From Comamonadaceae bacterium (GTDB lineage: Bacteria; Pseudomonadota; Gammaproteobacteria; Burkholderiales; Burkholderiaceae_C), in assembly GCA_947378785.1 (NCBI GenBank), contig CANCLK010000009.1, positions 1 through 60,491 of the forward strand: DNA of 60,491 nucleotides, in the 5' to 3' direction. The notes beneath the pieces are model-generated. The model was not told where the DNA came from and did no database searches. It saw only the letters and a list, made by a program, of their open reading frames with translations. A program made the position numbers and the translations under genes. Shown here one piece after another: positions 15,434 to 27,800 of the stretch (positions within the stretch are counted from its first letter, which is position 1; every line of letters starts with the position of its first letter).

Positions 15434-16684
15434 ATGAAAAGAATACTGTTTGAAGTTGTCCTTGCAGCGTCTTTGGCCGCTGCTGGTGTGTTTGGCTGGA
15501 TGAACTGGAACGACGGGCAAGCCAATGTTGTCAAGCTCACCGAGCTGACGGCGGATTCTGAGTCGTCTGTGCAAAAGCTGGCAACCGCCGAGGCCGAAGT
15601 CAAAGCCAATGGCGCAGAACTCGGCACGCTCAAGGTCAAAACGCAAGAACTCGATGCTGTTAAAGCGGCGCTGGCCAGTGGTGAGACTCTGAAAGACCTA
15701 GAGGCTCTCTACAAAAAAGAAAAGAGCCTGTCGGCTGAACGTCAGGTTGGCTTGGGGGCGCTGCGTTTACTCACCAAAGGCAGCCAAGATCCGTCCACCA
15801 TTGAGGCCTTTCGCAAGGCCTTGGTGATCGCTGACTGGGGCAGTCGCAAGAAAGTGATTTGCGCTGCCCAGATCGCCTTGGCCGCGGGGGGAGAAAAGGT
15901 CGATGTTTTAGGCGACTGCGCCACCCCGGGAGATAAGTCTGACAAACAGAAGGTCGGAGGCCCTGATAAAGCGGCGCATGCAGACAGCAGCAAGGACGAG
16001 CATGGCGCAAAAGCCGGCGAGAAGCACGCCGTCCATTGGGGCTACGAAGGCGCTATGGGCCCAGACCGATGGGGCGATGAGTTCCCGACCTGCGCCAAGG
16101 GCAAGTCGCAGTCACCGTTGAATATCAAAGGGCCGTTTGAAAAAGCGCAGTTTGGGGTTGCACCCGACTACAAACCGGGCCAGTTGAAAATTATCAACAA
16201 CGGCCACACGATTCAAGTGAATGTGCCGCCGGGCAGCAAGCTACGCATCGACAGCAAGCCGTTTGAACTGGTGCAGTTTCACTTTCACCGACCTAGTGAA
16301 GAACAGATCGATGGAAAACCTGCAGCGATGGTGGTGCACTTTGTTCACAAGAACGATGCCGGCAGACTGGCCGTGCTGGGCGTCTTGCTGAAAGAAGGCA
16401 ATGAAAACCCGGGCATCAACACGCTCTGGGCTCATGCGCCACAAAAGGAAGGCCCAGAAATCGCACCCGAAGGTGTGATGTTCAACCCGGCCAACTTGCT
16501 ACCGCGTGAATATGAGTTTTACAGCTATGAAGGCTCGCTGACGACGCCGCCGTGTACAGAAGGCGTGCGCTTCTTCATCCTGAAAGCGCAAGTGAACATC
16601 ACCAAAGAGCAGGTCGAGCAGTTCCCATTCAAGAAAAATGCGCGCCCTGTGCAGCCGCAAAACGGCCGGGCTATCGCCGGCTGA
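15434..16684 (+). CDS. Membrane-anchored coiled-coil alpha-carbonic anhydrase
   Basis: The C-terminal part (about 200-416) is an alpha-class carbonic anhydrase that interconverts CO2 and bicarbonate: HWGYEGAMGPDRWGDEF, CAKGKSQSPLNI, the zinc ligands His283 and His285 (VQFHFHRPSEE) and His302 (VVHFVH), and the YEGSLTTPPCTEGV loop. The position two before His302, usually Glu in vertebrate enzymes, is Val. Before the enzyme lie a membrane helix or uncleaved signal (about 5-22), a helical heptad-rich segment (about 33-110) and a Lys/Ala/His-rich linker (about 165-200). Common bacterial alpha enzymes are about 220-250 residues with only a signal peptide; this one is 416. The start is ATG 15434, just after the preceding gene. 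The domain should face the periplasm. Confidence 0.88.
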   Translation: MKRILFEVVLAASLAAAGVFGWMNWNDGQANVVKLTELTADSESSVQKLATAEAEVKANGAELGTLKVKTQELDAVKAALASGETLKDLEALYKKEKSLSAERQVGLGALRLLTKGSQDPSTIEAFRKALVIADWGSRKKVICAAQIALAAGGEKVDVLGDCATPGDKSDKQKVGGPDKAAHADSSKDEHGAKAGEKHAVHWGYEGAMGPDRWGDEFPTCAKGKSQSPLNIKGPFEKAQFGVAPDYKPGQLKIINNGHTIQVNVPPGSKLRIDSKPFELVQFHFHRPSEEQIDGKPAAMVVHFVHKNDAGRLAVLGVLLKEGNENPGINTLWAHAPQKEGPEIAPEGVMFNPANLLPREYEFYSYEGSLTTPPCTEGVRFFILKAQVNITKEQVEQFPFKKNARPVQPQNGRAIAG

Positions 16685-16690
16685 AATGGT

Positions 16691-16706
16691 CGCCTGAGAT
16701 CAGGCG
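16691..16706. terminator. Inverted repeat between convergent genes
   Basis: CGCCTGA-GA-TCAGGCG (16691-16706) can form a hairpin with a six-base stem and AGAT loop. It lies right after the carbonic anhydrase stop and overlaps the stop codon of the convergent yheS, so it could end both transcripts. There is no U-tract on either side, so it is not a standard intrinsic terminator. Confidence 0.35.
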
Positions 16707-18649
16707 GTGGCGGTTTCGATTTGATCGGTGAGTTCTAACCAGCGCTCTTCGAGCTGCTGCAACTCGGCGTCGACGGCTTTCAGGCGCTTGCCTGCTTGCG
16801 CCATGTCGGCTGCCACGGTGGTCGCAGCCAGCTTGGCTTCTAGCGGCTGACGTTCAGCTGTCAACGCTTTCATCTGCTGATCGACCTTGTCGAGCTCCTT
16901 CTTCAAGGGCTTGACGCTGTCTGAACTCTTGGCGGGTGCCGCAGCAGCTTTGACCGCTGTGGCCGCCTGACTCGCCGCAGCGTTGGCTGATTTCTTGGCT
17001 TCGTCACGTTGGCGCTTGGCTTCGTCGAGCAGGTAGCGTTGGTAGTCGTCGAGGTCGCCGTCGAAGGGCGCGACACCGCCGTGCGAGACCATCCAGAATT
17101 CGTCGCAGACCGCACGCAGCAGCGCCCGGTCGTGACTGACCAGCATGACGGTGCCTTCAAACTCGTTGAGGGCCATGGACAAGGCTTCGCGGGTGGCCAA
17201 GTCAAGGTGGTTGGTGGGCTCATCCAACAGCAAGAGGTTGGGGCGCTGCCAGACGATCATGCACAACACCAAACGGGCTTTTTCGCCACCGCTCATGCTG
17301 CCGACGGTCTGCTTGACCATGTCGCCACCGAAGTTGAACTGGCCCAAGAAGCTGCGCAGGTCTTGTTCGCGGGTTTGTTGACCACTGATCTTGCCGGCTG
17401 CCGTGACCTCTTTCACGAGGCGGATCATGTGCTCCAGCGGGTTGTCAGCGGGCCGCAGCACGTCGAGTTCTTGCTGTGCAAAGTAGCCGATGTTCAGGCC
17501 TTTACCCTCCAGCATTTCGCCGGAAATCGGTGCCAGCGCTCGCGCCACGGTTTTCACCAGCGTTGATTTACCTTGGCCGTTGGCGCCCAGAATACCGATA
17601 CGCTGACCAGCGAGCACAGACTTGCTGACGTTTTGGACGATGACGGTGGGCGGTGTGCCTTCCGGTGCGTCTTCAGGAGCAGGGTAGCCAAAGTAGGCGT
17701 TCTGCATGGACAGCATCGGGTTGGGCAAGTTGGCGGGTTCTTTGAACTCAAAGGTGAAGTCCGCTTCAGCCAGCAAGGGCGCGATTTTCTCCATGCGGTC
17801 GAGGGCTTTGACACGGCTTTGTGCCTGCTTGGCTTTGCTGGCCTTGGCCTTGAAGCGGGCAATGAACTTTTGCAAGTGCGCAATCTTGTCTTGCTGCTTG
17901 TTGAAGGCGCCTTGTTGCAACGCCATTTGCTCGGCGCGCAGGTCTTCAAACTTGCTGTAGTTGCCGCCGTAGCGCGTGAGCTTGGCGCTTTCGATGTGCA
18001 CGGTGACATCGGTCACGGCATCCAAAAATTCGCGGTCATGGCTGATGACCAGCATCGTGCCCTGGTAGCGCTTGAGCCAAGCCTCCAACCAGACCAAAGC
18101 ATCCAAGTCCAAATGGTTGGTCGGTTCGTCGAGCAGTAGCAAGTCTGACGGGCACATCAGCGCACGGGCCAATTGCAGTCGCATGCGCCAACCGCCTGAA
18201 AAGCTGTTGACCGGGTTGTCGAGTTCGCTGAGCTTGAAACCAAGACCGAGAATCAAGGCCTGCGCGCGGGCTGGGGCGTCGTGGGCACCAGAGTCGTACA
18301 AGTTCATGTAGGCGTGGGCCATGCGGTCGCCATCGCCGCTGGCGTCAGCGACGTCAACTTCGGCTTGGGCCGCGAGCAACACAATGTCGCCTTCAATCAC
18401 GTAGCTGGTGGCGCTTTGTTCGGTCTCGGGCATGTCCTGCGCCACTTGCGCCATGCGCCACTGTGCCGGAATGTAGTATTCGCCGCCGTCTTCATGCAGG
18501 GTGCCGTTGAGCATCGCAAACAGCGACGACTTACCGGCGCCATTGCGCCCGACCAAGCCGATTTTTTCGCTGGGGTTCAGGCTGATCGACGCGCTGTCGA
18601 GAATCACTTTTGCGCCACGGCGCAGCACCACATTTTTAAGGGTAATCAT
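16700..18649 (-). CDS. yheS: ABC-F family ATPase, YheS type
   Basis: ABC-F proteins have two fused ATPase domains and no membrane part; they act on the ribosome. The 649-residue protein has Walker A motifs GRNGAGKS (34-41) and GANGQGKST (355-363), signatures FSGGWRMRLQLARAL and SMSGGEKARLVLCM, and two copies of LLLLDEPTNHLDL. A charged linker between the domains contains ARFKAKASKAKQAQSR, and a coiled-coil C-terminal extension (about 540-649) follows, after an Ala/Lys-rich stretch. This layout and length match YheS (637 aa in E. coli) better than Uup. It follows prmB by 102 bases on the same strand. Confidence 0.9.
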   Translation of the reverse strand: MITLKNVVLRRGAKVILDSASISLNPSEKIGLVGRNGAGKSSLFAMLNGTLHEDGGEYYIPAQWRMAQVAQDMPETEQSATSYVIEGDIVLLAAQAEVDVADASGDGDRMAHAYMNLYDSGAHDAPARAQALILGLGFKLSELDNPVNSFSGGWRMRLQLARALMCPSDLLLLDEPTNHLDLDALVWLEAWLKRYQGTMLVISHDREFLDAVTDVTVHIESAKLTRYGGNYSKFEDLRAEQMALQQGAFNKQQDKIAHLQKFIARFKAKASKAKQAQSRVKALDRMEKIAPLLAEADFTFEFKEPANLPNPMLSMQNAYFGYPAPEDAPEGTPPTVIVQNVSKSVLAGQRIGILGANGQGKSTLVKTVARALAPISGEMLEGKGLNIGYFAQQELDVLRPADNPLEHMIRLVKEVTAAGKISGQQTREQDLRSFLGQFNFGGDMVKQTVGSMSGGEKARLVLCMIVWQRPNLLLLDEPTNHLDLATREALSMALNEFEGTVMLVSHDRALLRAVCDEFWMVSHGGVAPFDGDLDDYQRYLLDEAKRQRDEAKKSANAAASQAATAVKAAAAPAKSSDSVKPLKKELDKVDQQMKALTAERQPLEAKLAATTVAADMAQAGKRLKAVDAELQQLEERWLELTDQIETATA

Positions 18650-18751
18650 TGAAAAGCAGACAAAAGAAAAGGAAAAAGGCGCCGCGACCCTGAGGTGTTG
18701 GCGCTGCCGTCAAAGCCGGTTGGCTTCCAGAAGACGGCGATTCAAAAAAAT

Positions 18752-21655
<2,904 letters not shown>

Positions 21656-21719
21656 GTCGATTTTTATTTCAGGAAAAGTTCAAAAGATTGAGAAAAGAGT
21701 GAAGAAAATTCAAAGCGAT

Positions 21720-22949
21720 TCAAGCCGTTTCGGCTTTGAAGGATTGGCAAAACTGGACGATGCGTTCAGCCGCTTCGCGGCATTCTGCCGTCTCAGCCAC
21801 CAAGGCCATGCGAATCCGGCCAGCGCCAGGGTTGAACCGTTGGCCATCGGCGCCCAGTGCATCTCGCGCCAAGTAGCTGCCAGGCAGCACCACAACATTG
21901 TATTGAGCCAGCAACTGGCTTGAGAACGCCGTGTCGGAACCCGCAAAGGCTGGCGGAATTTCGGCCCACAAATAAAAGCCAGCATCTGGCAAGGAGACAT
22001 TCAACACACTGGCCAGCAGCGGCGTGACCTCGGCAAATTTTTGCCGATACAGCTCACGGTTCAGCACCACATGGGCTTCGTCGTCCCACGCCGCGCGGCT
22101 GGCGGCTTGCACCACCGGACTCATGGCGCTGCCGTGGTAGGTGCGGTACAGCAAAAAGGCTTTCATGATGTTGGCGTCACCGGCCACAAAACCGCTGCGC
22201 ATGCCAGGGACATTGCTGCGTTTGGACAGGCTGGTGAGTGCCACCAGGTTTTTGAAGTCGGGCCGGCCCAAGGCCACCGCCGCTTCAAGACTGCCCAGTG
22301 GGGCCTCTTCACGGAAATAGATCTCGCTATAGCACTCGTCCGAGGCGATCACAAAACCATACTTGTCGCTCAACTCGAACAGCTGTTTCCATTCGGCCAA
22401 GCCGATCACTGAACCGGTTGGATTGCCCGGAGAGCAGACGATCAGCAACTGGGTCTTGGCCCAGACCGCATCTGGCACCAACGCCCAGTCAATGCCAAAG
22501 TTGCGCGCAGGGTCGCTGGACGCGTAAAAAACGTCGGCCCCGGCCAGCAAAGCTGCGCCTTCATAAATTTGATAAAACGGATTCGGCGACACCACCGTGG
22601 CACCCGGTCGCGTTGGGTCAATGATGGTTTGTGTCAACGCAAACAAAGCTTCGCGCGAACCATTCACCGGCAGCAGTTGCTTGGCGGGGTCTACTGTGAC
22701 GCCATAGCGCCGCTGCAACCAGCCGGCCATTGATTGACGCAGAGACGGCTCGCCCAGCGTGCCGGGGTAACTGGCCAAACCCAGCAAGCTGGCCGTCAGC
22801 GCAGTTTTAATGAGTTCTGGGGTCGCGTGGCGTGGCTCACCAATGCCCAGACTGATCGGTCGATAAGCTGGATTGGGTGTGACCGTGGCGTGAAGCTGGC
22901 GTAGCCGCTCAAAGGGGTAGGGCTGCAGGCGGGAGAGCAGAGGATTCAT
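21720..22949 (-). CDS. dapC: Succinyldiaminopimelate aminotransferase DapC
   Basis: DapC is the pyridoxal-phosphate enzyme that makes N-succinyl-LL-DAP from the keto acid. The 409-residue class I aminotransferase shows SPGNPTGSV (Asn176), the cofactor Asp in IASDECYSEIYF (204) and the Schiff-base Lys243 in TSLSKRSNVPGMRSGF. I start it at ATG 22949 (MNPLLSRLQPYPFERLRQLH), which is the family N-terminus; the longer frame to 23009 runs into a structured region. It is first in the dapC-dapD-dapE-prmB run. The neighbours make DapC a firmer call than a generic aminotransferase. Confidence 0.93.
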   Translation of the reverse strand: MNPLLSRLQPYPFERLRQLHATVTPNPAYRPISLGIGEPRHATPELIKTALTASLLGLASYPGTLGEPSLRQSMAGWLQRRYGVTVDPAKQLLPVNGSREALFALTQTIIDPTRPGATVVSPNPFYQIYEGAALLAGADVFYASSDPARNFGIDWALVPDAVWAKTQLLIVCSPGNPTGSVIGLAEWKQLFELSDKYGFVIASDECYSEIYFREEAPLGSLEAAVALGRPDFKNLVALTSLSKRSNVPGMRSGFVAGDANIMKAFLLYRTYHGSAMSPVVQAASRAAWDDEAHVVLNRELYRQKFAEVTPLLASVLNVSLPDAGFYLWAEIPPAFAGSDTAFSSQLLAQYNVVVLPGSYLARDALGADGQRFNPGAGRIRMALVAETAECREAAERIVQFCQSFKAETA

Positions 22950-22971
22950 CTGCGCATTATCTAGGATGAGT

Positions 22972-23048
22972 GGCCCGTTTCCAGCCGCAGGGACTTCGGG
23001 CCTTGGCAAGCCAGGAGCCTCCAGCGGAGGAGGCTCCTATAATTTTTT
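22972..23048 (+). ncRNA. Structured region with terminator-like hairpin and U-tract
   Basis: On the plus strand a long-range pair GGCCCG (22972-22977) with CGGGCC (22997-23002) is followed by a perfect 10-base stem AGGAGCCTCC (23013-23022) and GGAGGCTCCT (23029-23038) with loop AGCGGA, and then ATAATTTTTT. This is the form of an intrinsic terminator, but there is no plus-strand gene before it because dapC is divergent. It could end a short untranslated RNA, act as an attenuator before the glycosyltransferase, or be coincidental: TATAAT at 23038-23043 could also serve as a -10 box. Confidence 0.35.
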
Positions 23049-23071
23049 GTTTTACCTGAGTCGACGACCCA

Positions 23072-24652
23072 TTGAAAAACACGCCACCGCCTTTTGTTGA
23101 CGCTCCAAACAAGGGCTTGTTTTACGGAATATGGGGCCTTTTAGGACTTCATGTGGTGGTCTGGATGCTCGCCAAAGGCATCGCAGACAGCAACCTCGAT
23201 GGCTATGCCGACATGTTGGAAAACTACGCTTGGGGCCAAAACTTAGCGTGGGGAAGTGCCAAGCACCCTCCGTTATTTGCTTGGGCCACAGGGCTCTGGT
23301 TTGTTATTTTTCCGACCCTTGACACGACTTACTACCTGTTGTCGTACCTGAACGTGGCGGTCGGATTGCTGGGTGTTTATCACTTGGCTCACGCTGTGCG
23401 TCTGCCGAACCTGGCTTTGCCTGCCGTGTTGCTGCTGTGCATGGCGTTTCCGTACAGCACCTTGGCTTCGAAATTCAATGCCAATGCCATTTTGCTAAGC
23501 CTCTGGCCTTGGGTGGCTGTGGCATGGTTGCACAGCGTGCACCGCACCGGACGCTCCGGCTGGCTTTGGTCTTTTGCGCTTGGGCTATTGAGTGCGATGG
23601 CGATGCTTGGCAAGTACTACAGCGGTGTGTTTTTGTTGGGTATTTTTTTAGCGGCATGTGCCAGCAAAGAAGGCCGACTTTGGTTCGTCACATTCAAACC
23701 TTGGTTGGCCTTGTTGGTGTTTGGGCTGAGTCTTCTGCCACACCTCCAATGGCTGCGTGCGCATGACTTCGTCACGCTGTTGTATGTAGGCGAGCAAGGC
23801 AACGGTGATGGAACGGACTGGCGGCAGGTTTACCGGTTTGCCATTGCCCCGATGGCGTATTGGCTCTTGCCATGGTTGATGTGTTCATGGCTTTATGCAC
23901 CCGGCCAGCCCAGTTTTCTCCAGCGTTTGATGGGCTTCCCCAAGCGTTTGATCTGTTGCTGGCTGCCCCAAGGCTGGGCTGACACTTTGTTCTGGTTGGC
24001 CATGCTGCCGTGGCTGATCACTTTGGTGTTTGGTGCGACGGGATTTGTGGCGCTGTCTTTGCCGTGGGCAATTCCCGTTGGCTTTGGGTTTTCTTTGCTG
24101 TGGCTGCGCAACCTGACGATGGCTCAGACCGATCTCCCACGCATCACCGCAAGGCTACGAATCGGCATGATCGGGTGGTGCGTTTTGGTGGTGCTCGTCA
24201 GTCCTTGGTATCTCTGGCATCAGGCCAAAGAGGGCACTGAAAACCATTATTTGCCGCGCCGTGAAGCGGCGCGTGAAATCCTCAAAGGCTGGCAAGAAAG
24301 GCATCCTGCGCAGCCATTGCGCTGGGTCGGGGGTGCCTGGGCTGAGAATGCCCTGCTGGCGTTTTACGGCGATGCATCGATACAAGTGGTGCCGGGCGTG
24401 CCCGATGAATTCCCCGCCACAGTCAACCCTTTGTCGAATTGGCAGCATCAAGGCGGCTTGCTCTTGTGTCCGCTGGGTCCGGTTGAGAGGCCTATCGCGA
24501 CCGATTGCCCACAGCAAATGCAAGCGTGGCTTCAAGCCAATGGGCAGCAGGCCCAAGCGATTCGCATCACCGTTCAAAGCCTCGGCACGCAGTTTCCAAA
24601 GCACTTGCCGTTTGCCTATGTAGCGTTCGACTATTTGCCAATCCGTCCCTGA
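23072..24652 (+). CDS. ArnT-like membrane glycosyltransferase (GT39/GT83 type)
   Basis: This 526-residue integral membrane protein resembles polyprenol-phosphate-dependent glycosyltransferases such as ArnT. The first helix (GIWGLLGLHVVVWMLA) is followed by a periplasmic loop with LDGYADMLENYAWGQ and KHPPLFAW, where the acidic residues and the HPP-like motif are typical. About ten further hydrophobic segments and a C-terminal soluble part (about 400-526) follow. It likely moves a sugar from a lipid carrier to an outside acceptor; substrate and acceptor cannot be inferred. The start is TTG 23072 with no strong ribosome site, so the N-terminus is uncertain. It stands alone between dapC and smc. 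Confidence 0.75.
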   Translation: MKNTPPPFVDAPNKGLFYGIWGLLGLHVVVWMLAKGIADSNLDGYADMLENYAWGQNLAWGSAKHPPLFAWATGLWFVIFPTLDTTYYLLSYLNVAVGLLGVYHLAHAVRLPNLALPAVLLLCMAFPYSTLASKFNANAILLSLWPWVAVAWLHSVHRTGRSGWLWSFALGLLSAMAMLGKYYSGVFLLGIFLAACASKEGRLWFVTFKPWLALLVFGLSLLPHLQWLRAHDFVTLLYVGEQGNGDGTDWRQVYRFAIAPMAYWLLPWLMCSWLYAPGQPSFLQRLMGFPKRLICCWLPQGWADTLFWLAMLPWLITLVFGATGFVALSLPWAIPVGFGFSLLWLRNLTMAQTDLPRITARLRIGMIGWCVLVVLVSPWYLWHQAKEGTENHYLPRREAAREILKGWQERHPAQPLRWVGGAWAENALLAFYGDASIQVVPGVPDEFPATVNPLSNWQHQGGLLLCPLGPVERPIATDCPQQMQAWLQANGQQAQAIRITVQSLGTQFPKHLPFAYVAFDYLPIRP

Positions 24653-24701
24653 CCGTTTTGGCATCAGCAGGGCGTGTTTTCTGAATCTGCGCTCGGGTAA
24701 T

Positions 24702-24783
24702 AATCAGCGTTATTCGTGCTGATTGAATACCGCGGCTTTGGCCTCAGGTGTGGCATTGTTTTTTAATAAAAAATCAATATAAA
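24702..24783 (+). promoter_or_regulatory. Candidate smc promoter and upstream inverted repeat
   Basis: TTGTTT (24756-24761) and TATAAA (24778-24783) are 16 bases apart in an A/T-rich stretch unlike the rest of the window, giving a predicted start near 24790 and a leader of about 36 bases before the GTG of smc. Upstream is an inverted repeat AATCAGC-N9-GCTGATT (24702-24724), which could be a protein site or part of the glycosyltransferase transcript end. Direct sequence match; function inferred. Confidence 0.45.
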
Positions 24784-24825
24784 TCAACGTGTTATCGCAG
24801 TAACTTCATCCTCATCAGGTTTGCC

Positions 24826-27800
24826 GTGCGTCTTAATTCCATCAAGCTTTCTGGCTTCAAATCGTTTGCTGAACCCACCAACTTTGTGTTGCCGGGTCAG
24901 CTTGTCGGCGTGGTTGGCCCCAACGGGTGTGGCAAATCCAACATCATGGACGCCGTCCGCTGGGTGCTTGGCGAAAGCAAAGCATCAGAGCTGCGCGGTG
25001 AGTCCATGCAGGACGTTATCTTCAACGGCACCAACACCCGCAAACCTGCCAGTCGTTCCAGCGTTGAGCTGGTCTTTGACAACGCAGATCACCGCGCCGG
25101 CGGTCAGTGGGGCCAGTTTGCAGAGATCGCCGTCAAGCGCGTGCTGACGCGCGACGGTACCTCGAGCTACTACATCAACAACCAGCCGGTGCGTCGCCGT
25201 GACGTGCAAGACGTGTTCCTTGGCACCGGGCTTGGCCCACGCGCCTACGCCATCATTGGGCAGGGCACCATCAGCCGCATCATCGAGTCAAAGCCTGAAG
25301 AGTTGCGTCTTTTTCTTGAAGAAGCCGCTGGCGTTTCCAAGTACAAAGAACGTCGGCGGGAGACCGCCAACCGACTGTCGGACACGCGTGAAAATCTGAC
25401 CCGCGTGGATGACATCTTGCGCGAGTTGAACGCCAACCTCGACAAGCTCGAAAAGCAGGCTGAAGTGGCTCTGCGCTACAACACGCTGCAGGCCGACGGC
25501 ACATTGAAGCAACATCAGCTGTGGTTCATGAAACGCACTGAGAGCGAGTCCGACCAGTCCAAGGTCAAGGCTGACGCTGAAAAAGCGGTCAACGATCTGG
25601 AAAGCCGCGTGGCCGATTTGCGCCACATTGAAGCCGACCTGGAAACCGTTCGGCAAGCGCACTACACAGCGGGCGACCAAGTCAATCAGGCTCAAGGCAA
25701 ACTGTATGAAGCCAGTGCCGAAGTCGGCCGACTGGAAGCTGAAATCCGCTTTGTGGTCGATGGCCGCCTGCGCGTCGAACAACGCTTGGCACAACTCAAA
25801 GAACAAACTGCCCAATGGGCTACGCGACAAGAAGACGCAGCAGTTGAAACCGAAAGTTTGGCGGGTCAAGCGGTTGATGCTGAAGAAAAAGCCGAGTTAC
25901 TGGCAGCCCAGACCGAAGAACATGTGGGTCAATTGCCGGCGCTTGAGGAAGCCTTGCGCAGCGCGCAAACCACAGCCAATGAGCAACGCAGCGGCGTAGC
26001 CCAAGTGCAGCAACAAATTCAGGTGCTGGCCGCTGATCAACGGAATATTGAAGAGCAAAGCCGCGCTTTTGAGGTTCGTCGAGAGCGCTTGCTGGCCGAC
26101 CGCAATGCGCTGAATGCCCCCGACGAAGCCCGCTTGGTGAATCTCACCGAGCAGTTCACCGCGGCGCAAGAGAGCCAAGAAGTGGTGGAGGCGGTGCTGC
26201 ACGACTTGACCGACAGCGTGCCGCAACTCGACCAAGACCGGCGTGAAAAACAGCAAGCTGTCAACAGCGAGTCCGCACGGCAAGCCGACCTGTCAGCGCG
26301 CATGGAAGCCCTCAAGGCGCTGCAAGAAAAAGTCAAAACCGACGGCAAGCTCAAGCCTTGGCTGGCCAAGCACGGACTCGATTCCTTGCAAGCCTTGTGG
26401 AGCCGCATCCATGTGGAGCAGGGCTGGGAAAACGCCCTTGAAGCTGCGTTGCGCGAGCGTCTGGGTGCGCTGGAAGTCAGTCGACTGGAGATGGTGCGCG
26501 GCTTTGCCGGCACCGATGGCCGCGACGCACCACCCGCGAAGCTCTCCTTTTATGCACCGCCCGTGGCCGGTGCTGCGGTCCGAGCCGGCACGGCTGGCCT
26601 GAAGCCCTTGGCTGATTTGCTGCGTTTGTCTGATGCAGGCCAAAGCGCTTTGTTGTCTGATTGGTTGCAGGGTTGCTACACCGCGGGCAACTTGGATGAA
26701 GCCTTGAGCGCACGCACCAAGCTGCAGGCGGGCGAGGTGATTTACGTGCAAGGCGGTCACGCCGTGACGCAACACAGCGTGAGTTTTTACGCACAAGATT
26801 CTGAGCAAGCCGGCTTGTTGGCACGGGCTCAAGAGATTGAAAACCTAGACAAGCAGTTGCGCGCACAGGCGTTAATTGGCGATGAAGCCCGCAGCGCCCT
26901 GGTGCGTGCTGAAGCGGCTTATGCCGATGCAGCCCAACGTTTGGTTGCGGCCCGACGTGACGCTGCTGAAGGCCAAAGCCGTACCCATGGATTGCAGGTT
27001 GAAGTGCTTCGCTTGACGCAATTGGCCGAACAAACTCGCGCGCGCAGTGAGCAAATTCAAGGTGATCTGCAAGAGATCGACGCGCAGATGGACGAACTGC
27101 AAGAGCGTCGCGTGACCGCCGAAGGTCGCTTCGAAGAGCTCGACATGCAGCTGGCTGACAGCCAGGAACGCCATGCGCAATTGGACGACCGGGTGATTGA
27201 GTCAGAGCGCAAGCTCAATGAATCACGCGAGCAGCAACGCACGCTGGAGCGGCAGGCGCAAGAGGCGCAATTCGCGTTGCGCAGCTTGGCATCACGTCGT
27301 GACGAATTAGTGCGCTCGATTCAGATCGCGGCGCAGCAAGCGGCGTCATTGGCCGATGAAGAACTGCGCGCGAAAGAAGAACTCTCACGCCTGACCGATG
27401 CGGCAGCACAAGCCGGTTTGCAAAACGCACTGGCTGTTAAGTTAGAACGGGAAGCCGACCTCGGTGCCAAGCGCAGCCAGTACGACGACCTCAGCGCCAA
27501 ACTGCGTGCCAGCGACGAGCGCCGACTGCAGCTCGAACGCGAACTCGACCCGCTGCGTCAGCGCATCACTGAATTCCAGCTGAAGGAACAGGCTGCGCGT
27601 TTGGGCTTCGAGCAATATGCTCAGCTACTGACCGATGCGCAGGCAGATCTAGCGGCGGTACAGCTGTCGATTGAAACCGGCAACGTGCGTCTAACGGGCC
27701 TGCAAAGTGAGATCGACCGCATCAACCGCGAGATTCAATCCCTGGGTGCCGTCAATCTGGCCGCACTGGACGAACTCAGCGCGTCCCGCGAACGCAAGGG

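Noticed and set aside
23003-23043. TTGGCA and TATAAT as a promoter for the glycosyltransferase
   Set aside because: A 29-base spacer is too long even for MerR-type promoters; the TATAAT is more simply part of the U-tract after the hairpin, although this cannot be settled here.
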